From positions 1 to 64,000 of the forward strand of contig CAVWFH010000016.1 of assembly GCA_963754065.1 (NCBI GenBank): a stretch of 64,000 nt of DNA, given 5' to 3'. Positions 41,343 through 49,960 of this stretch are shown one piece after another (within the stretch, counting starts at the first letter, position 1; every line of letters begins with the position of its first letter). This stretch comes from JALORV01 sp963754065 (lineage in GTDB: Bacteria > Pseudomonadota > Gammaproteobacteria > Burkholderiales > Burkholderiaceae_F). The translations under genes and the position numbers were made by a program. The notes under the pieces were generated by a model. The model was not told where the DNA came from. It saw only the letters and a list, made by a program, of their open reading frames with translations, and ran no database searches.

Positions 41343-41371
41343 AAAAAAAGGCCGCTGCAAGCAGCGGCCTT
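41343..41371 (-). terminator. Terminator between glpD and the porin gene
   Basis: AAGGCCGCTG-CAAG-CAGCGGCCTT forms a ten-pair stem. On the minus strand it is followed by a run of T from the A-tract at 41343-41349, so it terminates the porin transcript. On the plus strand no T-run follows. Confidence 0.85.
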
Positions 41372-41394
41372 CGAGAACTACGTGTTGCTTCGGT

Positions 41395-42550
41395 TTAGAA
41401 CAGGTGACGGATACCCAGCGCGAACTGCTTGGTGTCGAGGCGCTGCGAAGCGGCAACCGGCGTGCCGGTCTGGCTGACGTTGCCGTCCCACTCGACCTGA
41501 CCGTAACCGATGTACATATTGGTCCGACGCGAGAACGGGAACGAGTAGCCGATACCCCACGTCGAATAGTCGGGCTCGAACGAGTAGGCACCCGCGGCGT
41601 TCGTGCCGGTGACGTTGTCCGCATCCGAGTACTGATACGACGCCAGGATCTGGCCGCCGAACAGCGGGATCGTCACGCCCAGCATCCAGGGGTTGTTGTC
41701 ATAGGCCACGACGCCGGTCGGACGGAACACGCCGAGGTTGTTAAGCGCAGCAACCGAGCTGATGTTGTCCTGAATGCCATACGCTCCATGGATCTTCACG
41801 ATCTTGAAGTCGAAAGTGGCGCCCAACTGCGTCATCTTCTGGTCACCTGGATCCGGCGTCGTCGTGTTCGACGGGCTGACGACGTCATAGGTGGCCGCAA
41901 GGAACAGCGGGCCCCAGGACCAGTTCGCGGCCAGCGTCATGCCGGTCACGTTGTTGCCGCTCGGAACGTACTTCCTGGCCGTTGATGTTGAAGGAGTACA
42001 TCCCGGCGAACTTGAAGCCGGCCCAGGTCGGCGACGCCCAGATGATTGCATTGTCTTCACGCAGCGCGTTCGACGGAATGAACGTGCTCTGCAGGCCATT
42101 GACGCCCCAGCCAGTCAGGAACGGATCAACAGCACCCCACAGGTCGAACGAGCCCGTGCCCGACGACGGTGTGGCCAGACGGCCAAGTGCGACGGTACCG
42201 AAGGCCGAATGCTGCAGGCCAGCCCAGGCCTGACGACCGAACAGGCGACCGCCCTGGCCCGACAGGCCGGTATCGGTGTTGTACCCGGCTTCCAGAGTGA
42301 AGACGGCATTCCAGTTCTTACCCAGTGCTTCCGAGCCACGCACGCCGAAACGGCTGCCCGACTGGTAGCCACTGTTGATCTGAATTCCGCTTTCCTGCGC
42401 ATACGGCGACGCGGTGATGCCGGTCGCTACGCCTTGCTCGACCCACTGCACGCCGATGTCGACGATGCCGTACATCGTGACGCTCGACTGCGCAGAGGCG
42501 ACGCTGGACATCGCGCCGAGCACTGCGAGTGCCATTAGACTTTTTTTCAT
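41395..42550 (-). pseudogene. Betaproteobacterial porin, one apparent frameshift
   Basis: The protein starts MKKSLMALAVLGAMSSVASAQSS, a signal peptide followed by SVTMYGIVDIGVQW, the N-terminal strand of the Gram-negative porin (porin_4) family. It ends TKQFALGIRHLF with the terminal Phe required for outer-membrane assembly. The frame changes by one base near 41960-41985, in the AACGGCCAGGAAGTACG region, between SFNINGQE and VPSGNNVTGM. The intact form would be about 384 residues, normal for trimeric 16-strand porins. AGGAGAG precedes the ATG. Confidence 0.87.
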
Positions 42551-42733
42551 TCCAAGCTCTCCTAGCTAGTGTTTGAAATTCTTTGGCGCGCCGGCTTTGG
42601 ACAGCACAGGCTCCGTTGAATCACTTCCCCGGAGGAAGCTGAGAGGATTGTTTCAGAGGGGGCAGTCGAGGCAAAGCTTCTAGGGCAAAAACATGCCGAA
42701 TCTGTCCAGAATTGTTGCCCCACAGCAACAACG

Positions 42734-42757
42734 AAAAGGGGCGCCGAGGCGCCCCTT
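42734..42757 (-). terminator. Terminator of the second porin gene
   Basis: AAGGGGCGCC-GA-GGCGCCCCTT stem at 42736-42757. Read on the minus strand it is followed by TTTTCGTT, and it lies 23 bases after the porin stop. Confidence 0.82.
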
Positions 42758-42779
42758 GCATTTCATGATGTGGAAATAA

Positions 42780-44177
42780 TCAGAACGCGTGCCGCAGTCC
42801 CAACTGATACGCCGCCGTGTCCTCGCCAAAGGCCGTGGCGAAACCTGACGTGTAGCCGGCGGAACTCGGGGCTACCCGTCCCTGGTCGCTGTTCTTCATG
42901 AACGCGACGGTGGCGTAGAGCGAGGTCCTCATCGAGAACTCATACTGGTACGCCACGCCGAAGTGGTTGACCACCGCATCCTGCGTCGCCCAGGCCGAAC
43001 GCGCCTCGTCCTTGGCGTAGTTGTACACACCGTACAGCGTGTTCTTTGGCATGAACTGCCATGACACGCCGAGGTGGTAGGCCTTCGCATCGATCGGACC
43101 GACCAGGCCACGCATCCCGTCAACGTCGAATTGCTGGAACTGGATGCCGCCCAGCGTTGCCTGGATGGCCGCCTGGTTGCCGCCGGTGGACACCACGATG
43201 TTCTGGATGTCGAGCGGCGTCAGCATCGGATTGTCGTTCTTGCGCTGGATGTACTGCCCGTAGACCTTGAAGCCGCCAAAGCCGACATAACCGCCGGCAT
43301 TGATGGTTTCCAGTCCGTCCTTGCTCTCGGGTGTGCCGGCCGCTTGGGTCGCGTAGGGCACGACCTTGTTCTGGTTGTAGCCAATACCCACGCCCCAGTT
43401 CGCTGCGTTGTACTGCAACTGCGCGCCGTACATGTCGTCACCGTCCGTCGGCGGCGACGTGCGCTCGTTGCGCAGCAGCTCCGAGCCGCCGAAGCTGTAG
43501 AACAGCGACGCGGTGATGCCCTTCAATTCAGCGCGGTACTGCAGCGCATTGCTCATGCGGATCGCCGGGATCGAATAGCCCTGCCCGAACGACAGTGCCG
43601 AAGCATCTCCCATCACGTTGAACTTGTTCAGGATCTCATAGCCCGGGGTGTACATACGGCCGGCCAGGACCGCGCCGTAGGGCGTGATCATGCCGAGGTA
43701 CGACTGGCGGTCGAACAGGGCGCCGGCACCGTTGACGGTCGAGTTGCCCTGCAAAATGGCCTGGTTGACCGCGTTCATCCCGCCGAGCACGGCCTGATAT
43801 GTGGGCGAGGTCGGCGGCAGCGTCGCGATCGCCGTGCCGGGCACGACAACGACGCCCGGGCAGTTGGCCGCCGTGGTTACTCCGCTCAGTCGGCACAGAA
43901 ACACCGCTTCGTTGTAGGTCACTGATCCTGAATCGAGCGAGAAGCGGCCCTCGAGCGTGAAGACCGCGCTGTACCCGGCGCCAAGTGTCTCGCTGCCGCG
44001 GATGCCAAAGCGGTTGCCTGACCACATGCCGCTGCCCTGCAGCCGGGTAATCGACTCGCTGCCCGCATCCAGTAGCTCAAAGCCCGTGTCGAGAATGCCG
44101 TACACCGTGACACTGCTCTGTGCAAAGGCTGCCGGGAATGCGCACGCAAGCGCAATGGCTACCAGGCTCTTCCGCAT
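42780..44177 (-). CDS. Betaproteobacterial porin
   Basis: The 465-residue protein begins MRKSLVAIALACAFPAAFAQSS, a signal peptide followed by SVTVYGILDTGFELL, and ends AAYQLGLRHAF with terminal Phe. Internal motifs (NRFGIRGSETLGAGYSAVFTLE, GMITPYGAVLAGRMYTPGYE) are typical of the general porin family. It is about 80 residues longer than the neighbouring porin; the extra sequence includes a loop with two Cys (about residues 85-120, FLCRLSG...ANCPG) that could form a disulphide. AGGAGA precedes ATG 44177. The tandem arrangement suggests a duplication. Confidence 0.93.
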   Translation of the reverse strand: MRKSLVAIALACAFPAAFAQSSVTVYGILDTGFELLDAGSESITRLQGSGMWSGNRFGIRGSETLGAGYSAVFTLEGRFSLDSGSVTYNEAVFLCRLSGVTTAANCPGVVVVPGTAIATLPPTSPTYQAVLGGMNAVNQAILQGNSTVNGAGALFDRQSYLGMITPYGAVLAGRMYTPGYEILNKFNVMGDASALSFGQGYSIPAIRMSNALQYRAELKGITASLFYSFGGSELLRNERTSPPTDGDDMYGAQLQYNAANWGVGIGYNQNKVVPYATQAAGTPESKDGLETINAGGYVGFGGFKVYGQYIQRKNDNPMLTPLDIQNIVVSTGGNQAAIQATLGGIQFQQFDVDGMRGLVGPIDAKAYHLGVSWQFMPKNTLYGVYNYAKDEARSAWATQDAVVNHFGVAYQYEFSMRTSLYATVAFMKNSDQGRVAPSSAGYTSGFATAFGEDTAAYQLGLRHAF

Positions 44178-44327
44178 GATGATGTCTCCTGCCCTTTTAT
44201 GTTCTGGTCTGAATACGTTGCAGCCCCCACCCCGGGCCGACGCTCGGGTGGGAGAATAACGCTGCCTCACAATGCACATTGATCGTTTCGCAACCTCGAT
44301 GCGGACGCGTTACATTTCCGCAACATC

Positions 44328-44972
44328 ATGACCCGAACACTGTCGTTTGCAGACCGGCTACTGGCGGCGGCGGACCGCGCACTAAGGACGGTGGCGGCGC
44401 CTCCGGTCGCGTCGAGGTCGAGCCCGACTCTGGGCTCTGCCTTGCCGGAACCGGAGTTGTCCGACGCCGAACGGCGCGACGCAGCAGCGCTGATGCGGGT
44501 GAACCACGTCGGCGAGGTTTGTGCCCAGGCGCTCTACGATGCGCAGGCTCTGGCGACTCGTGATCCCGCCATGCGCGCGTTGTTCGAACGTGCCGCGAGC
44601 GAGGAAACCGACCATCTGGCCTGGACGCAGACGCGCATCGAGCAGCTCGGTGGCCGCACCAGCCTGTTGAATCCGTTGTGGTACTCCGGCGCCTTCGCCA
44701 TCGGGCTGATCGCGGCCCGGGCGGGCGACCGGATGAGCCTGGGCTTTATGGCCGAGACCGAGCGGCAGGTCGAACAACACCTCGATAGTCATCTGGAGAG
44801 ATTGCCGGCCGACGATCACCTGTCCCGTTCAGTCGTCGAGCAGATGAAAGCGGATGAAGTCCACCACGCCGAAAGCGCCATTGGACTCGGCGGAGCGACC
44901 CTGCCTCTTCCGGCGCGGTGGGCCATGCGCTTTGCGGCCAAGGTCATGACGACCACCGCGCACTACATCTGA
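44328..44972 (+). CDS. coq7: Demethoxyubiquinone hydroxylase
   Basis: The 214-residue diiron protein has RVNHVGEVCAQALYDAQ, EETDHLAWTQTRIEQLGGR, ETERQVEQHLDSHL and MKADEVHHAESA, giving the Glu and ExxH ligands of the ferritin-like Coq7 fold. It hydroxylates demethoxyubiquinone, the last ring hydroxylation in ubiquinone synthesis, at the membrane. A C-terminal hydrophobic segment (ARWAMRFAAKVMTTTAHYI) fits membrane contact. It is divergent from the second porin and monocistronic. Confidence 0.94.
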   Translation: MTRTLSFADRLLAAADRALRTVAAPPVASRSSPTLGSALPEPELSDAERRDAAALMRVNHVGEVCAQALYDAQALATRDPAMRALFERAASEETDHLAWTQTRIEQLGGRTSLLNPLWYSGAFAIGLIAARAGDRMSLGFMAETERQVEQHLDSHLERLPADDHLSRSVVEQMKADEVHHAESAIGLGGATLPLPARWAMRFAAKVMTTTAHYI

Positions 44973-45074
44973 GCGCACCGAAGCGAGGGTCCCCGGCGCG
45001 ACGCGGACGACCGCCGGCAGGGCGATCGAACTGGCGCCGATCAGAGAGACTGTTTGCTCGGCCGGGCTCGCGGA

Positions 45075-45494
45075 TCAGACCGGCTCGACGACGGTTTCGA
45101 TCCGGATCGCGGCGGTCTTCGCCAGCATGGCGGTCGCTGAGCAATACTTCTCATGCGACAAGGCGACAGCGCGTTCGACGACTGCCGCGTCGAGATCGCG
45201 TCCACGCACGATGAATCGCATCACGATGGTCGTGAACACCTTCGGATCTGTTGATGCTCGCTCGGCCTGCAACTGTACGTCGCAAGAGCGGACGTCGTGA
45301 CGGCCACGCTTCAGGATCAGCACTACGTCGTACGCAGTGCAGCCCCCCGTGCCGATCAGGACCATCTCCATGGGGCGGGGTGCGAGATTCCGGCCGCCGC
45401 CATCGGGGGAGCCGTCCATCGCGACCAGATGTCCGCTGCCCGACTCGGCCACAAAACTCATGCCTTCGCCGGTCCAACGCACGACGCAATCCAT
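45075..45494 (-). CDS. OsmC family protein
   Basis: The 139-residue protein shows the OsmC/Ohr fold: VVRWTGEGMSFVAESG, APRPMEMVLIGTGGCTAYDVVLILKR with the first reactive Cys (GGCT), and HEKYCSATAMLAKTA with the second. The two Cys reduce organic hydroperoxides in family members, with electrons often from lipoyl proteins. It belongs to the YhfA-like branch by the GGCTAYD motif. ATG 45494 has GGAGG five bases upstream; GTG 45500 is an alternative. A 24-bp palindrome sits 35 bases before the start codon. Confidence 0.9.
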   Translation of the reverse strand: MDCVVRWTGEGMSFVAESGSGHLVAMDGSPDGGGRNLAPRPMEMVLIGTGGCTAYDVVLILKRGRHDVRSCDVQLQAERASTDPKVFTTIVMRFIVRGRDLDAAVVERAVALSHEKYCSATAMLAKTAAIRIETVVEPV

Positions 45495-45528
45495 AGCCAC
45501 CTCCGCCTCGAACTAATTGCGACGCAGC

Positions 45529-45552
45529 AACTTTGAGGACTTCCTCAAAGTT
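45529..45552. promoter_or_regulatory. Perfect 11-bp inverted repeat upstream of osmC
   Basis: AACTTTGAGGA-CT-TCCTCAAAGTT lies 35 bases before the osmC ATG and is flanked by AT-rich DNA. As DNA it is a good dimeric operator; as RNA it would form a hairpin in the osmC leader. There is no T-run on either side, so it is not a terminator. The cognate regulator is unknown. Confidence 0.6.
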
Positions 45553-45602
45553 GGTTCATGTGATGGTAAGTATATGAATATAAACATGTTAAATAGGATC
45601 GT

Positions 45603-45759
45603 GTGAATTGGCGTTGCACTAACAACTTTCGTTTGCTTGCAATGCAGCATCGTTGCGGGCAGACTGGCCGTAACGAGAGATCAGTGTCTCTCGACCTTTG
45701 TCTCCTCCACCCTCATTGGTGGATTCGGCCCAAGGCTCACGCCTTGGGCCAATTTTTTT
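45603..45759 (+). ncRNA. Candidate small RNA ending in a strong terminator
   Basis: No protein gene on the plus strand ends here, yet three hairpins follow one another: GAGAGA-TCAGTG-TCTCTC (45675-45692), TCCACC-CTCATT-GGTGGA (around 45705-45723) and the terminator at 45727-45759. An AT-rich segment with TGTTAAAT near 45588 could be the promoter. The rplM promoter begins only after the terminator, which argues that the transcript is separate. The exact 5' end is not determined, and no known family was recognised. Confidence 0.5.
45727..45759 (+). terminator. Strong intrinsic terminator upstream of rplM
   Basis: GGCCCAAGGC-TCAC-GCCTTGGGCC is a perfect ten-pair stem with a four-base loop, followed by AA and seven T. 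Confidence 0.92.
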
Positions 45760-45765
45760 GCTGGC

Positions 45766-45794
45766 TTGCGGAAGCCATCCAAAAACGCTTAAAA
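45766..45794 (+). promoter_or_regulatory. Candidate sigma-70 promoter of rplM-rpsI
   Basis: TTGCGG (45766-45771), a 17-base spacer and TTAAAA (45789-45794) make a reasonable housekeeping promoter directly after the terminator. The predicted leader to rplM would be about 265 nt. Confidence 0.55.
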
Positions 45795-46065
45795 TTTAAG
45801 GCTTTCCGCGATCGGCCCGCTTCGTTTGCAACGCGAAATCGAATTGGAACAATCGCTGCAACCGAGTTGAACGCTACCAAAGAGGTTTTCCGGGCTTGCC
45901 AATTGCGGCCTGGAAAGCGGGTGGCGGACTCCAGCGGATGTGATGCGGAATCCGAGGCGGTCGAGCGGCCGCCAGACAAGCAGACGGAATCTTGCCGCCG
46001 GGACTGCCCGAGGTTTGAACAGCCGGTGCTGCGGCGCAGTGATCAAGTTTCAGAATGGATCTTCA
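45795..46065 (+). other. Long rplM leader
   Basis: No gene is supported in these 271 bases. An in-frame extension upstream of rplM lacks ribosome site and family similarity. The length would allow autoregulation by ribosomal protein, but I see no recognisable L13 leader structure. Confidence 0.45.
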
Positions 46066-46494
46066 ATGAAAACGTTTTCTGCCAAGTCCCACGAAGTCAA
46101 GCGCGACTGGCTTCTGGTCGACGCCAATGACAAAGTGCTCGGTCGGCTCGCCAGTCAGATTGCATTGCGGCTTCGGGGCAAACACAAACCGGAGTACACG
46201 CCGCATGTCGACACCGGTGACTTCATCGTCGTCGTGAACGCTGCCGGATTGAAAGTTACCGGTGCGAAGTTCGAAGACAAGAAGTATTACCGCCACACCG
46301 GCCATCCGGGCGGCGTGTACGAGACCAACTTTCGCAAGATGCAGGAGCGCTTTCCGGGGCGCGCGCTGCAGCTGGCGGTCAAGGGCATGCTGCCCAAGGG
46401 TCCGCTCGGCTACGCCATGATCAAGAAGCTGAAGGTCTACGCCGACCAGCAGCACCCGCACAGCGCGCAGCAACCCAAAGCGCTAGACATCTGA
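46066..46494 (+). CDS. rplM: 50S ribosomal protein L13
   Basis: The 142-residue protein is L13 throughout (MKTFSAKSHEVKRDWLLVDA, VLGRLASQIALRLRGKHK, HTGHPGGV, AVKGMLPKGPLGYAMIKKLKVY). It binds 23S rRNA early in 50S assembly. ATG 46066 is set by the family N-terminus, with GGAT just upstream. It is followed seven bases later by rpsI, the universal partner. Confidence 0.97.
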   Translation: MKTFSAKSHEVKRDWLLVDANDKVLGRLASQIALRLRGKHKPEYTPHVDTGDFIVVVNAAGLKVTGAKFEDKKYYRHTGHPGGVYETNFRKMQERFPGRALQLAVKGMLPKGPLGYAMIKKLKVYADQQHPHSAQQPKALDI

Positions 46495-46501
46495 GGCTCA
46501 C

Positions 46502-46894
46502 ATGATCGGCAACTACAACTACGGGACCGGCCGCCGCAAGAGTTCGGTGGCACGCGTCTTTCTGAAGCGCGGCAAGGGCGCCATCGTGATCAATGGCCGT
46601 CCGATCGAGCAGTACTTCTTCCGCGAAACGGGCCGCATGATCGTGCGCCAGCCGCTGGAACTGACGAACCATGCCGAGACGTTCGACATCACTGTCAACG
46701 TCGATGGCGGTGGCGAGTCGGGGCAGGCCGGCGCCGTACGTCATGGGATTACCCGCGCACTGATCGATTACGACGCAACGCTGAAGCCGGCGCTTTCGAA
46801 CGCTGGTCTCGTCACGCGCGATGCGCGCGAAGTCGAGCGCAAGAAGGTCGGCTTCCGCAAGGCGCGTCGCCGCAAGCAGTTCTCGAAGCGCTAG
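46502..46894 (+). CDS. rpsI: 30S ribosomal protein S9
   Basis: The 130-residue protein is S9: YGTGRRKSSVARVFLKRGKG, GGGESGQAGAVRHGITRALI and the basic tail KKVGFRKARRRKQFSKR, whose last residues reach the tRNA in the P site. Second gene of the rplM operon. A GC-rich hairpin (46900-46928) with a weak T-run follows, then a better terminator at 47102. Confidence 0.97.
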   Translation: MIGNYNYGTGRRKSSVARVFLKRGKGAIVINGRPIEQYFFRETGRMIVRQPLELTNHAETFDITVNVDGGGESGQAGAVRHGITRALIDYDATLKPALSNAGLVTRDAREVERKKVGFRKARRRKQFSKR

Positions 46895-47101
46895 GGCAAC
46901 GCGCGATCGCGCATCCCGCGATCGCGCTTCAGTCAGCGCCGGGCCACACCGGCCCGCGGCTGTCGCCTCGGCGTCAGCCACCGAAGCGAGGGGAGGCCGT
47001 CAACTCGGCCTTCCGAGGGCCCCGTTTCATGGGATGTCTGCAGCGCATTTCGGCGCTTCGCGACGATGGGCCCCCCATATACTTTCTGCACCAACAACAA
47101 G

Positions 47102-47140
47102 AAGAGCCGCTGACCAAGCGAGGCTGGCGGCTCTTTTGTT
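47102..47140 (+). terminator. Terminator downstream of rpsI
   Basis: AGAGCCGC (47103-47110) pairs with GCGGCTCT (47127-47134), followed by TTTGTTT. It lies 208 bases after rpsI and before the DUF6776 gene. A TATACT at 47078 is 25 bases upstream, so a very short separate transcript cannot be excluded. Confidence 0.65.
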
Positions 47141-47187
47141 TCGCGGCGCGCACTCCGCGTCGCCGATAGAACTCTGGCCACCCGCCG

Positions 47188-47922
47188 ATGAAGTGGAAGT
47201 TGTGGTTGCGCAATTTGTCCGTCAGCGCGCCCCGCGTCGCCGTGCGCACTCAGTTGCCATGGGCAATGCGCGTGGTTCTGGCGTTGATCGTTGCAGCGCT
47301 GGCGGCCGCGGGTCTCGGGGCGATGTACCACTACGCTCGCAACGTCAGCGCACCTGATCGCAGCGAGATCCTCGGCGAACTCGAGACGACGCGCGAGCAG
47401 CTTAAGCAGGCAGCGGCGGAACGCGAACGCTTCGCAGCGCGGGCCGTGCAGGCAGAAAACCAGCTCAAGGTGGAGCGCGTGACGCAGGAGCAGATTGGCC
47501 TGCAGATGAAATCGCTCGAAGAAGACAACGCCCGGCTCAAGGGCGATCTGGCGTTCTTCGAAAGCCTGTTGCCGACGGCTTCTGGCGCGCGTGGCGTGGT
47601 GATACGAAGTTTCAAGCTACAGCCCGATGTCGATGACAACACCGTGCGCTATCGGCTTCTGGTGCAGCAAAGCGGGCGGCCCGACCGTGACTTCGTTGGT
47701 GCGGTGGTGATCAAGGTGAACCTGCTGCACGAAGGTCGTGCCGAGGTGCTGCAACTGCCCGATGCTGGTAATCCGGCGGCCGGCCCCGCCCCACTCGCGT
47801 TCCGGCACTACCAGCGTCTCGAGGGCACGTTCGCCGTCCCGGCCGGGGCGACGGTTCGCTCGGTGCAAGTGACGATCAACTCCGGCGGTGAGACGCGGGC
47901 CCAGCAGACGTTTTCGATGTAG
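47188..47922 (+). CDS. DUF6776 family membrane-anchored coiled-coil protein
   Basis: The 244-residue protein has one N-terminal membrane helix (about 27-48, VVLALIVAALAAAGLGAMY), a coiled coil (about 58-125, Glu/Gln/Arg/Leu-rich) and a C-terminal beta-rich domain (VVIRSFKLQPDVDDNTVRYRLLVQQSG..., GTFAVPAGATVRSVQVTI). The family regularly precedes a bactofilin in Burkholderiales, which points to a shared role in envelope or cell-shape structure. The gap to the bactofilin gene is nine bases. Confidence 0.85.
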   Translation: MKWKLWLRNLSVSAPRVAVRTQLPWAMRVVLALIVAALAAAGLGAMYHYARNVSAPDRSEILGELETTREQLKQAAAERERFAARAVQAENQLKVERVTQEQIGLQMKSLEEDNARLKGDLAFFESLLPTASGARGVVIRSFKLQPDVDDNTVRYRLLVQQSGRPDRDFVGAVVIKVNLLHEGRAEVLQLPDAGNPAAGPAPLAFRHYQRLEGTFAVPAGATVRSVQVTINSGGETRAQQTFSM

Positions 47923-47931
47923 GGAGGCAGG

Positions 47932-48345
47932 ATGTTCGGATCCAAGCGCGCGACCCCCAAAACGATCGGCACACTGGTCGGGGCCGGAACGACAATCGAA
48001 GGGACGCTGTCCTACACGGGTGGGCTGCGGATCGACGGCATCGTCAAGGGCGACGTCCGGAGCATCAGTGGCGAGCAGGGCATGGTGATCATCAGCGAAC
48101 AGGGCCATGTGATCGGCGAGGTCCATGCCGCACACCTCGTCGTGTCGGGCAAAGTTGCCGGGCCGCTCTACGTCACCGACATCCTGGAATTGCAGCCCAA
48201 AGCGCAGGTCCAGGGCGACGTTCACTATCGGGCGCTCGAAATCCATCATGGCGCCGTGGTTGAAGGCCGCTTGATCCACGACATTCCGGACGCCCGGCCA
48301 GCATTGAAACTGGCGGCTGGCGGCACCACTTCCGAACCTGAGTGA
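47932..48345 (+). CDS. Bactofilin (polymer-forming cytoskeletal protein)
   Basis: The 137-residue protein has the right-handed beta-helix repeat pattern of bactofilins (TLVGAGTTIEGTLSYTGGLRIDGIVKGDV, HVIGEVHAAHLVVSGKVAGPLYV) with short disordered ends and an N-terminal MFGSKR membrane-targeting-type start. It should polymerise without nucleotide into filaments or sheets at the membrane. It is co-transcribed with the DUF6776 membrane protein, which may be its anchor. Confidence 0.92.
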   Translation: MFGSKRATPKTIGTLVGAGTTIEGTLSYTGGLRIDGIVKGDVRSISGEQGMVIISEQGHVIGEVHAAHLVVSGKVAGPLYVTDILELQPKAQVQGDVHYRALEIHHGAVVEGRLIHDIPDARPALKLAAGGTTSEPE

Positions 48346-48372
48346 ACACACCCCGTCACCGGGACGTGTGCC

Positions 48373-48378
48373 TATAAT
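48373..48378 (+). promoter_or_regulatory. Candidate -10 of erpA
   Basis: A perfect TATAAT lies 30 bases before the erpA ATG. No good -35 is present at 16-18 bases, so activation by a regulator would be expected if it is used. Confidence 0.4.
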
Positions 48379-48407
48379 CATCCCGACGACTTTGCGTGGA
48401 GAGACCC

Positions 48408-48758
48408 ATGAACGCTGCTGTTGAAATGCCGGCCCCGCTGCTGTTCTCTGATGCGGCAGCGTCGAAGGTCAAGGCGTTGATCGATGAAGAAGGCAATCCG
48501 GAACTGAAGTTGCGCGTTTTCGTGCAGGGCGGTGGGTGCTCGGGCTTCCAGTACGGCTTCACCTTCGACGAAGTGATCAACGAGGATGACGCGACGATGG
48601 AGAAAAACGGCGTCATGCTCCTGATCGATTCGATGAGCTACCAGTATCTGGTCGGCGCCGAGATCGATTACAAGGAAGACCTTGAAGGCGCGCAGTTCGT
48701 CATCAAGAATCCGAATGCGACCACGACCTGTGGTTGCGGATCGTCGTTCTCCGCCTAG
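48408..48758 (+). CDS. erpA: Iron-sulfur cluster insertion protein
   Basis: The 116-residue A-type carrier has all three conserved Cys: VQGGGCSGFQYGF and the C-terminal TTCGCGSSF. It receives [4Fe-4S] or [2Fe-2S] clusters and passes them to target enzymes such as those of isoprenoid synthesis. ATG 48408 is preceded by GGAGAG. It ends in a hairpin terminator at 48784. Confidence 0.95.
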   Translation: MNAAVEMPAPLLFSDAAASKVKALIDEEGNPELKLRVFVQGGGCSGFQYGFTFDEVINEDDATMEKNGVMLLIDSMSYQYLVGAEIDYKEDLEGAQFVIKNPNATTTCGCGSSFSA

Positions 48759-48783
48759 TACTTTTTCGTACCACCCAGAACCG

Positions 48784-48810
48784 AGGGGCGCCATGGGCGC
48801 CCCTTTCTGT
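48784..48810 (+). terminator. Terminator between erpA and anmK
   Basis: AGGGGCGCC-ATG-GGCGCCCCT, then TTCTGTT. It separates the convergent erpA and anmK genes and gives the erpA transcript its end. Confidence 0.82.
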
Positions 48811-48831
48811 TGGAAGTTACCGGGGAACTCT

Positions 48832-49953
48832 TCAGCGCGGGTAGATCGCGCCCAGCACTCGTGCGCCGCGCGCGCCGGTGACGGTCGGCAGGCTTCCCGT
48901 TTCGCGTCGCATGCAGCGGCGCGCCAGCCATGCAAAGGCCAGCGCCTCCACCTGGTCGGATGGAATGCCGAGCGCGTCACTGGTGATGACGGGTCGCGGC
49001 GCTAGCGCGGCTTGCAGTGCGCCCATCAGCGCCCGGTTGCGCGTACCGCCTCCGCAGACCACAACGTCGCAGGCGGCGGCACACCACCGCTCTAACGCGT
49101 CGGCAATGCAGCGCGCGGTGAACACGGTCAGGGTGTGCTGCACATCACGCGGCGGCGCGCTGAGACCGTTCAGCGAAGCATCGAGCCACCCCACCGAAAA
49201 GAGCTCGCGTCCCGTGCTCTTGGGCGGCAGCATCTCAAGGAACGGCTCGGCCAGCAGGCGATCCAGCAGCACCTTGTTGAGTTGTCCGCTCAGTGCGAAC
49301 GCGCCGTCTCGGTCGAATGCCTCGGCCAGATGCCGTGCCGCATGCAGATCGAGCAGCACATTGCCGGGGCCACAGTCGAATCCAAGCGGAGTGGCGTCGC
49401 CGGATGGAATGAACGTGATGTTGCTGATACCGCCGATGTTGACGACGGCGCGTGGCTCGGGCGCGGCGAATACCGCCGCGTGGAAGGCGGGAACCAGCGG
49501 AGCGCCCTGTCCGCCGGCGGCGATGTCGCGACTGCGGAAGTCGGCTACAACATCGATCGCGGTGCGCTCAGCCAGGCGTGCCGGGGCGTTCAACTGGACG
49601 GTGAAGCCGGCGCCCGGACAGTGGCGGATGGTCTGTCCGTGCGCACCGATCGCGCAGACGTCGCCGGGTGAGACATGCGCCATGGCCAGCGTCGCAGCGA
49701 CGCATTCGGAGTACAGGTCGGCCAGCATCAGCGAAGCCGCCCCGGACCGTTCGATCTCATCAGCTCCCGAGGCAGTCAGCGCAAGGAGTTCCTCACGCAA
49801 TGCAGATGGGAAGGGTCGATGCACATGTGCGAGAACCCTGGGCTTGGCCGCGGTGAAATCCGCGAGAACGGCGTCGACGCCGTCGAGGCTGGTGCCGGAC
49901 ATCAACCCGATGAAAAGCTCGGAGTGACCGTCTAAGGCTGGGACGGCGGCCAT
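48832..49953 (-). CDS. anmK: Anhydro-N-acetylmuramic acid kinase
   Basis: The 373-residue ASKHA-fold kinase has GLMSGTSLDGVDAVL, IGAHGQTIRHCP, VNIGGISNITF, GFDCGPGNVLLD and VCGGGTRNRALM. It converts anhydroMurNAc, released in peptidoglycan recycling, to MurNAc-6-phosphate. ATG 49953 is chosen from the family start; an upstream extension to 50028 overlaps the peptidase gene. The upstream M23 peptidase ends seven bases earlier, so wall hydrolysis and recycling genes are co-transcribed. Confidence 0.95.
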   Translation of the reverse strand: MAAVPALDGHSELFIGLMSGTSLDGVDAVLADFTAAKPRVLAHVHRPFPSALREELLALTASGADEIERSGAASLMLADLYSECVAATLAMAHVSPGDVCAIGAHGQTIRHCPGAGFTVQLNAPARLAERTAIDVVADFRSRDIAAGGQGAPLVPAFHAAVFAAPEPRAVVNIGGISNITFIPSGDATPLGFDCGPGNVLLDLHAARHLAEAFDRDGAFALSGQLNKVLLDRLLAEPFLEMLPPKSTGRELFSVGWLDASLNGLSAPPRDVQHTLTVFTARCIADALERWCAAACDVVVCGGGTRNRALMGALQAALAPRPVITSDALGIPSDQVEALAFAWLARRCMRRETGSLPTVTGARGARVLGAIYPR

Positions 49954-49960
49954 GCGGCCG

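Noticed and set aside
45603..45759. tmRNA or other known stable RNA
   Set aside because: Too short, no tRNA-like T-arm sequence and no CCA-type end.
45603..46130. Long open frame on the plus strand before and into rplM
   Set aside because: It crosses a perfect terminator, overlaps rplM in another frame and has no family-like sequence.
47078..47083. TATACT as a promoter for a short RNA before the DUF6776 gene
   Set aside because: No acceptable -35 at 16-18 bases; the following hairpin is better explained as the rpsI terminator.
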